From: Grammothele lineata | Taxonomy: Eukaryota > Basidiomycota > Agaricomycetes > Polyporales > Polyporaceae | Length of the DNA: 64,000 bases | NCBI GenBank assembly: GCA_002150815.3 | Contig: NDFF03000144.1 | Span: 96,315-160,314, forward strand | Reading direction: 5' to 3' | Shown here: positions 1 to 9,718 of the stretch, in pieces | Layout: each line of letters opens with the position of its first letter | Numbering within the stretch: the first letter of the stretch is position 1 | Notes under the pieces: generated by a model | Database searches by the model: none | What the model saw: only the letters and a program-made list of their open reading frames with translations | Told to the model about the DNA's origin: nothing | Position numbers and translations under genes: made by a program

Positions 1-2188
1 GAGGACGAGGCTAGTTCCGGCTCTTCAAGATTCCCCAGTTCATCCCGGATAACTCTTGACCGCGGTCCTTCGGACGAAGACGACGTACCACCTCCCCTTG
101 AAGACGACGTTCCACCGCCTCTCGAGTCAGACGACTCAGCCCTCTCTTCTCTTCGTGGCTCTGGGCCCATGCCCTTGACAGCCGAACATCTCTCGTTGTT
201 GCAAAGTCTCAGGACAGTCGGCGCCAACATCAATGCGGACCTCGACCCACCCCCTGCCTCTTCTAGGAATGCGACTGTCGACGAGGATCACCGGGCTCTC
301 AGCGACAGCAGCTTGCCATCCCTTCAGAGCGTTTCCGATTCCTCCGACGATGATTCTCAGATGCCGTCCATGGATACCGTCAGCGACTCTTCGGACGATG
401 ACTGGGAAGACGACGAGGACGAGTCGGAGGATTATGATTCTGACCCGGACGACCCTGTGGAGTCAAGTGGGCCCGCTGGCGACCGGTCACTTCCTCAACT
501 TCCCAGAGGCGCACCTCGTGCAGTCAGGACGATTGTCGATAGTCTTTCATTCCGAACGCTTCTTGAAAGAGCTGTAAGTCTTCGGCTTCGGACATCGTTT
601 ATACGTGATTAACTGACCCCTGCTCTCAGCGAGGGATCATCCCTGATATTGACAGTCGTTTCCAAACTCCGCCGGAATGGGTTTCTGACTTGACAAGACG
701 TCTTGATGCCGCGGACAACGATCCTCAACGTGCCGAGACACTGATAGCGTGCATGGAGGTTGTTCCTGAAGATCTGGTGCATCGTTACGAGAAGCTCCGG
801 ACGGGAGATGGAGAGGAAGGAAGCATTGTGGACGGGTGCGCTATCTGCCGAGACAATCTTCTTGACCATTCCACCGAAGCATGCGACGCAAGATGCGTGG
901 TGGAGTTGTGTGCAGCGTTACCTTTCCAACCTCCGCCCGACTGTGTTCTAGCGTTCCCTTGCTCGGGCAAACACCTATTCCATCGTGACTGCCTCTTTCC
1001 CTGGATGTCCCGGAAGACTACTTGCCCGTCATGCAGGTTCGACATCGACCCCTTCTCCCTCACCCTCCGCATAACACCTTCGGCTCGTGACAACGCCAAC
1101 GAGCAGGCCGAAGCACCCCGGCCTACCCGTGTCTGGCAGCCTCCACAGGCAGAGACATTGAGGGACTGGTTGGATGCTGAGGAAGAGGCTCGTAAGACGG
1201 GTGTTGCTCGTCAAAGGCCTGAAGTTGTCATGCCACGATGTGAGTCTACATTTCTATATGGCGAGACGCGTCTGAGAATCGTTCAGATGCGTCCCTTCCC
1301 CCTCGGTTTCCGACTGGACAAGCGTCGACGGAACTAGGCCCAGATTGGAACTACGACCCTACGACAGGCAACTTCGACGTCGCTGCTGCCTTCCGCGACA
1401 TCCAAGAGATGCGTCAGCGCTTTCTTGAGGCGGAAGCACGCCGTCAAGACCTCGAGAACCTTCTCACTCGCGGACTTGGTGGTCGCGATCGCCCACAAGT
1501 TGTGCCCCCTCCTCGGCCCCCTTCTGCCCCACCGGTCCCACCATCCGAGATGTCGCGACCTATGCTGCCGGACGACAACCCTGCCCCGTCTCCCGCCATC
1601 CCTACGCCAATTACACATAATGGTGCCCCAGGTCCAACGATCACCGAGCTCCCGCCACTTTCTGGACTTGAAGGTCGAGAAGAACGGGTTCGCATGTTGA
1701 CCGATCTGGCGCAGCAAATTATGACGGATATGGAACGTACGCGGAATCGTCCCCCATTGTCTCGCCATCTCGCCGCCTTCCTTCAAGAAGAGGCACAGGA
1801 CCTACCGGACACTCCTCTGTTACGCGGTCCCCCACCCATGGGCGTCGACATTGCCCCAATCCATGCCGCGGCCATCCGCCTGCCGCCGCGTCCCTTGCGC
1901 ACCAATCCCTACCTAGATGAACCCGGGCGCGGCGCTGGAGCTCAGCGCCAGTCGGGAACTAGAAACGGACCGCACACCTCTTGGCGCTTCAACAACGTGG
2001 ACATGGCCGCGCTGAGCTCGCGTGTTCCACCCGCGGCAGGTTCTACGCCGGCCGAGAGTCCTGCCCCAGAGCCGCTTTCGTCGCCGAGCTCCGCCTCGCA
2101 GCAGCAAGCGGATGCACCAGCAGAGGCGGAGGAGAGCGGCCCTGTCCGTCATCTCTCGGAGTACAACCCGGCTGACGACCTCGACTAG
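1..2188 (+). CDS. RING-H2 finger protein, probable E3 ubiquitin ligase (5' end outside the window)
   Basis: The visible exons are <1-573, 630-1239 and 1287-2188, giving 694 residues. The frame is open to base 1, so the start lies upstream. Introns 574-629 (56 nt) and 1240-1286 (47 nt) keep the frame exactly. A RING-H2 domain is encoded at about 837-1034: C-x2-C, a long first loop, then C-x3-H-x2-H-x2-C-x10-C-x2-C, which is the E2-binding zinc finger of ubiquitin ligases. The N-terminal part is very acidic, with repeated DD-V-PPPLE and SDSSDDD blocks that resemble casein kinase 2 sites. The C-terminal third is rich in Pro, Ser and Ala and looks disordered. No transmembrane helix is seen, so a soluble ligase is likely. 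The substrate is unknown. The domain call is firm; ligase activity is inferred. Confidence 0.85.
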
Positions 2189-2854
2189 ACGCCCCGCTCT
2201 CGTCGACCAGCCATTCGTTTCTCCCACTTCTCCACCCTCCCTAATCCCCTCTATAGAGGTCAGGTCCAAGTCGAGAAGGGCGTTGTTTAATGCGGTGTGG
2301 GGTTTGGTAATTATTGGTAGAAGGCTTTGAGGCCTGGTGAAGAAGCAGTAAATCGCTAACAGGTGTTAGTCCGCATTGTACATCATTTTGCACGTCTGCA
2401 CATGCTATCCAGAATGCTACCGTTGTCGTTCCTGCGTATACAGTGACCGTCATGGGGATCCTGTGGTTGCAGTTTGGAAGGTCGATTGCCAAGTACTCAA
2501 GCTACGCCGCGTCTACGTATGCCAGACCGCGGCTACGTGGGGCTGCGAGCGGCGGCCAGAGTATTGCGTCACGATACGGTCGCGCTCCCAACTCGTGTGG
2601 AGAACCGGACTAAGTCGTGCCCAGCTACTTCTTTCTGGCCCACGAGTGGCTATGTGAGGGTTCGGCATGGATACGATGAGGTCAATATGGGGTGAGGTCT
2701 CACCACACAACCGTTCGCTCATGTGTTACACATTGACTGCGCAAACTCGAATCACTCAGGTATATAAAGCAGACTGTTTTTCCCTGGATCCAGCAGAAAA
2801 CATCTTTCCATCATCCACCACACCTCACACAATACACCACAAATCGACCACACC
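2189..2854. other. Intergenic region and promoter of the Gln-rich gene
   Basis: No coding frame with codon structure or family similarity is visible. A TATA box (TATATAAA) at about 2760-2768 lies some 90 bases upstream of the ATG at 2855, followed by a CA-rich stretch typical of fungal leaders. Confidence 0.6.
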
Positions 2855-3587
2855 ATGTCTTACCAGCCATACCGCACTGAGCGTACCACCGAAGGGTGGA
2901 ACAACGACCCGAATCGCTTCCAGAACCTCGGCCAGACCGACCACCGAGAGGGCGTCGGCAGACCCGGGCAGCAGCAAGACCCTTACCTCGGAGAGCCGCA
3001 GAACGGTGCGTCGTATCCTCTACTTCGTCGCCCTTGAATCTCACGCTGACAATGGGTTTAGCCACAGGCGGGACGGGCGGAGGGATGGCGCGCCCGACTC
3101 ACGACCCGACCGACACGTCCGGGTGGGCCGCGCCGCCCGACCCACGCCGCCAGCCGCCCCAGCAGCAACAGCAGCGGTGGCAGCCGCAGCAACAACAACA
3201 GTCCGAGCTCGGCTCGATGGACTCGACCGCGGCCCAGATGGGCAGCGCCCCGCCGAGCCAGCACACGCCGTGGGGGCCTGGGGACACGGTCCCCGTACGC
3301 TCGCATGTGCAGAGCACTGGCGGGTGGGGCCCGGCTCAGGGCACACGGGGTGCTCAGGAGTCTTGGGCCCCGACTGGGGGCGCGCAGGCTCGTCAGGGCC
3401 AATGGGAGGGTGCGCCCCAGCAAGGCTATGGAGCTGGCGGTGGCCAGAGGTCGGAGGGTGTCGGCCAGAAGGTCAAAGGTGCGTATCGTGGTAGCGAGGG
3501 TAGTGCTCCGAGTGGAGAGCTGATGGACGATGTTATCCTCCAGCCAACGTGGAGAAGGTCACCGACCGCATTACTGGTCGCCGCTAA
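2855..3587 (+). CDS. Small Gln/Gly/Pro-rich hydrophilic protein, function unknown
   Basis: Exons 2855-3005, 3062-3478 and 3544-3587 join in frame to 203 residues. Introns are 56 and 65 nt with GTGCG donors. The protein is hydrophilic throughout, with poly-Gln runs at about residues 70-90, many Trp-Gly and Gly-Gln pairs, and no signal peptide or membrane segment. The C-terminal tail after the last intron (VGQKVKANVEKVTDRITG) is a short amphipathic, Lys-rich helix of the sort seen in CsbD-like and hydrophilin stress proteins, but this similarity is too short to assign a family. A strong TATA box 90 bases upstream and a compact gene suggest regulated, possibly abundant expression. I do not recognise the gene. 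Confidence 0.65.
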
Positions 3588-3744
3588 GGTGATTCACCGC
3601 GAGGGAAACCAGATTCCCCCACCGATGAGGCATTAGTCTTCTACAATGTATGATAGATGATGTAGCATAGCAATGTGAAGTTACGAGCATCTCTACTGTG
3701 ACTTGCCTGTCGTACGAAGGCTTTGCATTGAGCCGCGGAATACG

Positions 3745-4869
3745 TCAATGACCCTCTATTGTCGATCCCATGAGCGTATGAACGGTCCACTCGTAAACGC
3801 CGAGGAAAACCGCGCCACCAGCAGATATCCACAATGTCCTTGGAACGACACCAGCGAACAGTGCACCAACACCCTCGTTCACATATATTGACCGGAATCG
3901 TGCCGCAAGCGTCGGGTATTCGTGTTTGCTTGGGTCCTGATTGACAGCCCGTGAGTGGAATACGATGGGATAAGGATCGAGTAGACTTACACGGATATCT
4001 AACATGACCCGTGTCTTGAGAACATCTAGTGGCGTTGTGGCTGCAGCTGCCACGCCGCCTGCGAAGCTGCCGCAGACGGCAGCCTCGTAGGCATGTAGTG
4101 GACGGTCCAAAGCTTTCGCTAGGCGGGCTTTGAGAAGTTCGTACAGCGGAAACTGCAAGGAAGTGAAAGGGATCTGACAGAAGTTCAACGCACGCACAAC
4201 GGAGAGTTGATTAAGACACTCACCTCTCGCATGATCGTCGTCCCAAAGCCTCTGTAGAAGCCGCGGACGCCTTCGGTGGACATGAGCAGCTTCGCAGCAG
4301 CCCAGGATGACTGTGCCGCAGGCCCATACATCGACGTTTGCGCGCGGGTCTTAATCACCTCTGTCGGAACGCGTATTGAGCACGCAGCCTATGGTGCACG
4401 CTGGAAGTATCAGTAAGCACGAGCACACGGGCCAGTAGTGGTCACGTACGATTTCACCCATAGAGGCACTAAGCATGTGGGTCAACGGAGCGTAGTCTGA
4501 TGGAAGGGGAAGGGTCTTCTTGAGAGTGTCATATGTGCAGAAGAACACGGCAGCTAGTGATATACGAACTTGAGCGGAGGCGGAGGCATCTCACAGCACG
4601 GATATAACGCACCTCCGGGGGCGCTGCCCACAACCACACTCCCAATGCCTTTGTACACGCCCTTGAAACCACCCGCGCGGATGAAACCCTGCGAGGACTG
4701 CAGGCGCGTCTTCACAGTATCTATTGGAAAGAAAAGCAGATCCACTGATGTGCCTGCGGCCCCGCCAGCCTGCGTTGTGCGTCCGTTAGCCTTCAGTATA
4801 CTGAGCGAGGCCAGATGGGATACGTACAGCTAGCGACTGATAGAATGTTGGTGCATCTTGAGAGGGCAT
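3745..4869 (-). CDS. PET8: Mitochondrial S-adenosylmethionine carrier (SLC25A26/Pet8 family)
   Basis: Six exons on the minus strand, 4869-4828, 4769-4613, 4553-4450, 4388-4224, 4173-3991 and 3936-3745, give 280 residues, the usual length for this family. The protein has three mitochondrial-carrier repeats with signatures [16 protein letters not shown] and PLDVLKTR. The N-terminal stretch [17 protein letters not shown], the SAPG-AAVFF segment and the RAQTSMYG segment are typical of the SAM carrier rather than other SLC25 members. It exchanges cytosolic S-adenosylmethionine for mitochondrial S-adenosylhomocysteine across the inner membrane, supplying methylation, lipoate and biotin synthesis. 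The start at 4869 gives a short N-terminus ([14 protein letters not shown]) that fits the family. It is divergent from SEN54, with 277 bases between the start codons. Confidence 0.93.
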
Positions 4870-5146
4870 CCTTGCCTGACGCGTCCGGCCTTCCTCAACG
4901 CGTTCAGTGTTAGACGCAAGATGAGACGTGGGTGAGGGTGTCGAAAGCCGAGGTCAAGAGCGAAGGTGGCAGGCCTTGTCGCGCTCAGGACCCTCACAGT
5001 CGCGTGCCGCGCGCGACGTCGCGTCCCGCGTTCCGGCTGCAAGGGCCGGAGTCATCTCAGCTCTTTCTCCCGCCCATCGCATTTTCCTACCCTTGGCTCC
5101 CTCAATCTACATATCCAGCCGGAAATCCCTGTGAAACCTAGCCGAG

Positions 5147-6802
5147 ATGGATGACAATCTGTCTTTCCCCACTGCAACTCCCAAACCAAGCGCAACATTG
5201 GAAAAGGAGGATGAGGAACAGTCGTCGGACGAAGAGGATCAGGGACCGGACTGGACAAAAATCCCGTGAGTACCGCCGCGTCTGCGTAAGATTCTCTGCT
5301 TATACCGTCGTGTATAGTGGACTGTCATCTGCGCGACCCGTCATCCCGAAGAGAGGCGAAAAAGACTTCGAGCCCAACGCGCAAGGAGGCTCCGGCTTGC
5401 AAAGACATGTCCTCGACCGTTCGCGCTCTGCGATGTTGGGGGCGTTGAAAGCATCACGAACAATTAATTAGTGAGTGACGATGGTGTGGTACTCTGCTCG
5501 CCTCTCACTGTATGCACTAGCAAGTCCGTAAGCCATGCGATCTGGTATCCAACACTCAAGAGGGCACACGTTACCGTGTCGAAGGGTATTCTCTTCGCCA
5601 GCATCGGGCACTCCGCCTCGAGAGAGACTGTTGCACCTGATGGCACTGTAAAGATCCAAAAGAGGCTAGAGCTACTCCCCGAAGAAACGCTCTACCTGGT
5701 CGAGAGAGGCGCAATGTATTGCTGGAGACCAACGGACTTGCCGCTTCCGAAGACTCCGCTCCTAGACGATATGGAGGGTGCACCCATGTCAGTGCAGCAG
5801 GCATTCGCAGAGCTCATCGGTACGGAGGATCTCACATTCGAGAAATATCAGGTTTGTTCCTATCCACTTTCTACTATCTCATCTCGTGATGCCGACCAAT
5901 CGTCGTAGGTATATGCGTACTTCAAGCGATTGGGCTACGTAGTGACACGCACAAGACCTCCTTCCGCCGACTACCCTACCCCGCCACCACTCGGCCTCAC
6001 ATCCTTTTCGTCCACATCACTCATTGGTCGGCTATACAACGCTCTTTCGACCTTCCTCTCGAAGCTTGCACGCATATTCGAGGCTGATCGCGACTGGTGG
6101 CGTCCAATCCGTTATAGCAGATGGCTTCGTCGCAATACGACCCATTGTGCGTTCTTCTGACTCTGCGCAATGGTTCATCTCACTAACGAATATACAGCCG
6201 CGCTGTTCAAATCGTTGCGTTTTCTGCCTGCCGGGCCCAGCATTCCATTGCACGTCAAACGAAATCCCGAAGCGCCCCCTTCTCCCTACCAGATCTTCTA
6301 CAACCTATACAAACCCTCCACACCGTTCAAAAAGACGTCTCCTCCTCCCCCGGACTTCTCTGTTGTGGTCGTCAAGTGAGTAAGATGCGCGTCGTCCTCA
6401 CATCGTATGTCTGAAGCGGTCCACAGTGCCCGTACGACACCCATGCCCTCCCTCTCAGAGCTTACCGACTTGTTCGGCGAGCTGCCGATCCTACCACCAC
6501 CAGCCCCGCGGAAACGCATGTCCTTCGCCCAACAAAAAGCCGCAGCCGCTACGTCCTCTTCCCCGCCAGCGGCGCGGATTCCAGAAGCATCTCTACCGCC
6601 GCCTCCCTTAATCCGACGTATTTTCGCGTGGATATGGCCGCTCCCTGGTCCGGGAGAAAAGAAGGCGCCTGCTCGACCAACGAACCCCTTCCCCTTCCTG
6701 AAAACAGGGAACAAGATCGTCGTCATCGCGGTGGTCGACGCGGGGACAATCAGCTTCTTCCGGTTCGGTCAGGGAGTCTTCGCTGAATTTCCGATGGCAT
6801 AG
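5147..6802 (+). CDS. SEN54: tRNA-splicing endonuclease subunit Sen54
   Basis: Six exons, 5147-5265, 5318-5470, 5521-5851, 5909-6146, 6198-6375 and 6427-6802, give 464 residues. All five introns are 50-57 nt. The N-terminal domain carries the Sen54 hallmark around residues 45-60 (RPVIPKRGEKDFEP). Further family segments are the GILFASIGHS region, LYLVERGAMYCW, and VYAYFKRLGYVVTR at the end of the N-terminal domain. The C-terminal part carries VVVNARTTPMPSL, and the last residues form the beta-rich tail. Sen54 is the non-catalytic partner of Sen2 in the nuclear or mitochondrial-surface endonuclease that removes introns from pre-tRNAs. An acidic linker precedes the domain. The assignment rests on domain motifs read from the translation and is strong. 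Confidence 0.9.
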
Positions 6803-7210
6803 AAGCGATGAGAGCCACGCCTATGCAGCTGCTTGTCCTGTATATACGGGTCCCAAAGGCAGTTCAACCTAAATGTTGCAATTTGCTCGAACAGGAACGC
6901 CTGTTTTGACCCCTCTACTTCGGTGCCGGCATCCGTCTCTGCCTTCTCAATGTCACAGAAGTTATGGTATTATTACGGCGCGTTAGCCCGACAAGGAGAT
7001 GGCAGTATGGATGAATATGTTGGGGAGTGGAAGGGGGCAGCCCTCAGCAAGGCTATGACGTGCTAGAGTATAATGGGCTCGAAGTATAGGATAAGGATCG
7101 TATGGGTATATTCTAGAGTCAGATTAAGGCGTGGATTTGTAACCTCGTTTGCGAAACAATGGGATTGAGACAGTGTCTCTATGTTGGGCCGGCACAAGCT
7201 GAGCCTATGG
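6803..7210. other. Convergent intergenic region
   Basis: This lies between the 3' ends of SEN54 (+) and the F-box gene (-). It presumably holds both 3' untranslated regions. No gene or clear repeat is visible. Confidence 0.5.
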
Positions 7211-8884
7211 TCACGGTCCATTAACTCCTTCACTTCCCATCCAGCGCCGCTCATCAGCCCGTATTTGGTGGTACAATCCGATCGATTGCATAACTTGCTC
7301 CCAAGCGCGTGACGCTCCGCCTCTGTGAGGTTCGAATTTTATTCCCTGAGGAGACAACTCGGGAAAGCGAAGGGCAAGATATGCCGCGACGGTGGTATCG
7401 TTCGGGAACCATACGTTGGTCCATGTATCCTCTACAATAACAAGCTCCTTCAGTCGCGGCCGTGTAGTGGGGTGGTCGACCTCTGGGCATCCGGACCGAG
7501 TGAGTGATTGGGCAGACCTACGAAAGTTTAAGGGAAGGCATAACGAGAGGAGCTGTGGCGCGTGTAGGGCAATGTGGTCGAGCGACTTGAAGGTCAGGCC
7601 GTTATCGTATTGACAGTGAGACAGGTTGCGGCCGATATAGAGGTGTTCGAGATTTGGCCACGCCTGGACGATGAGGGCGATGCCCTCATCGTCTAATGTA
7701 TATTCGCCGGGGAGTGAGAAGTCGAGTTTGTATAGGCGGGCGAAGCGAGCGAGCGACATGATACTGGCCTGCCCTACGACTGAACCTTCTGGGACGCATA
7801 GGCCATGGCATTTCGTCCACGGTTGAATAGACAGCGCTTTCAGAGTAAGGGGGGAGAATTGGGTGGAAACGGCGGCGACGCATTCGGAGATCTCGTAAGG
7901 CATCTCACGTGTAGCCCAGATCTGCAGCATGGCGGTTGCGACGTGGGGGAGGGAGAAGCGTTGGCTGAATACCACGTAGGACTGTATAGTGGTAATGACA
8001 GTTGCTGTTTGCAATCGGCCAAAGAGTGTGGAAGTTGTTGACCTTCGGGAGCGCGGGAGGTCGGGTGGTAGGTGGACCGACGCCACATGAAGGTAGGGAA
8101 GGACGGCCAGTGCTTCCAGCGCATCCCAACCAAGAGGCAATTCCTGGCATTTAAATTCCCTGAGGTTGGCAATGGTTGTAGGCATCGAAGTCAGCTTTTT
8201 GGAAATGAACGCCGTAAGCCGGATGGTTTGCGCATCATGGACGATTTCGAGTTGTCGCAGGTCCGGAAATCGGGTTTGGATCATTGACAAATGAGCATCT
8301 ACAGCATGTGCAGATTCTTGGTCCCAGCTGCTTTGGATGCGTAGAAACTGAAGTTGGGGACCGGACATCGTCAATAGAGCTGCCAACGATTCGTCCAATA
8401 TCTTATAGGAGTGCACGATGAGAGTGACTAATTTGGGGAAGATGGTCATCACCGGGCGAAATGCGGCCATCTTCAGCAAGATAGTGGAAGATACACCCGA
8501 GCCACGGACATGTGCTTCTTTGTAAATATGGCGGACATAGCTGGCGTACTTCAAAACTCTTGTCCAGTCGTGCGGCGATGGAGGGCGCGTGAATGCCTCA
8601 AACGAGTATGCGTCAGGTCAGCTGTGAACGTGCTAACTTCGCCTATTGATGTGTAAACTCACGACGTCTACAAAGTCCGCTGGATCCGTCAACATGTCGC
8701 TGGGGAAGCATAAAATCAAATTTTTGAACGTAGTGAGACTGCTCCATAGAACTTGTACAGCCGGGTCATGGGTAGTTCTGCAACATCTTGCGAGGGCTGC
8801 TAGTTCACGACGCCCGGAGAACACGCAGACCCAATGAACAACTTCTGCAATACGGAGGACATTATGGGGTCTGCGGAATGCCAT
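7211..8884 (-). CDS. F-box/LRR-like protein
   Basis: Exon 1 is 8884-8663 and exon 2 is 8596-7211, giving 535 residues. The intron (66 nt) uses acceptor TTTGAG; an earlier AG would bring in an immediate stop. After the junction the protein reads SPHDWTRVLKYASYVRHI, a segment that recurs in the large F-box families of agaricomycetes. The N-terminus (VLRIAEVVHWVCVFSGRRELAALARCCR) matches a degenerate F-box, which would bind Skp1. The rest is Leu-rich with irregular leucine-rich-repeat-like blocks (for example WPNLEHLYIGRNLSHC). Such proteins choose substrates for SCF ubiquitin ligases. Substrate and partners are unknown. These families evolve fast, so orthology cannot be claimed. Confidence 0.75.
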
Positions 8885-9718
8885 TGAGGGTGTTTTATTC
8901 TATGATACGGTTTAACACAATAGACGTGGACGTACGCATCTGACATGTGCAGTCAAACCACGCCTAAGCGCTGAAAGATAATGCAATTCTGAGTGCTGAC
9001 GGCGATGTGCGCCCAACGCTGACGAGCAGAGACGAAGAAGCAAGGAGACGATGAGCAAAGCCACGCAGGGCTCACGAGAGGGGTAGATGAAGAAAGAGGG
9101 AGGCTCGAGAACGGGTCGCTACAAACGACGCGTAGGCGCGCGAAACGCGGTGAGGTCGTAGGCGGGGACGAAGGAGTGACGGGGTTGGACGACTAGTCAC
9201 CTGGCCGACGTCGGTCGCTTAGAAAATAGCGGCTGATCGGAAACTGTCGTTGGTCGCAGGTACTCACTAGGGGCGAGCGTAAAGGAACTTAAGGAATGGC
9301 GATGTAAACCTGATGCCGGCAAACTGTGGGCGCAGCAGACAGATCGTAATAACCTGCATTGTAGTACTCCCTCGTACGGCTGGTAGGGTGAAGTATCTTC
9401 TTACCCTAAAGTACTCGATACGCTTAACGTCGCCCAGTGCGTCATTCAAAGCGTTAGCTCGCAGCCTTGGCAAGTTGGACGGTGACGCAGGATTTTCAAC
9501 CGCACCGGTGTCCACGTGTTGATCCGGTCCGTTGACTATGCACGGCCCGAAGGAGTCACGGTCCGGCTGCCGGTGTGAGCGGGATTGGGGCGGGGGGACG
9601 GCGTCGGAGGAGCATAAGCACCATCAAGCCATGTTCCACCTCTACGTCTCCTCCCTCCTTTGGACCGCGACATCCCCCACCATACACGCACCGAGCTGAG
9701 CGACGAGCGACCAACGGC
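8885..9718. other. Divergent intergenic region between the F-box gene and GUT2
   Basis: 834 bases without a supportable gene. It should hold the promoters of both flanking genes. In-frame codons run upstream of the chosen GUT2 start to 9575, but they encode a low-complexity Arg/Pro/Ser stretch that looks like translated leader. Confidence 0.5.
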
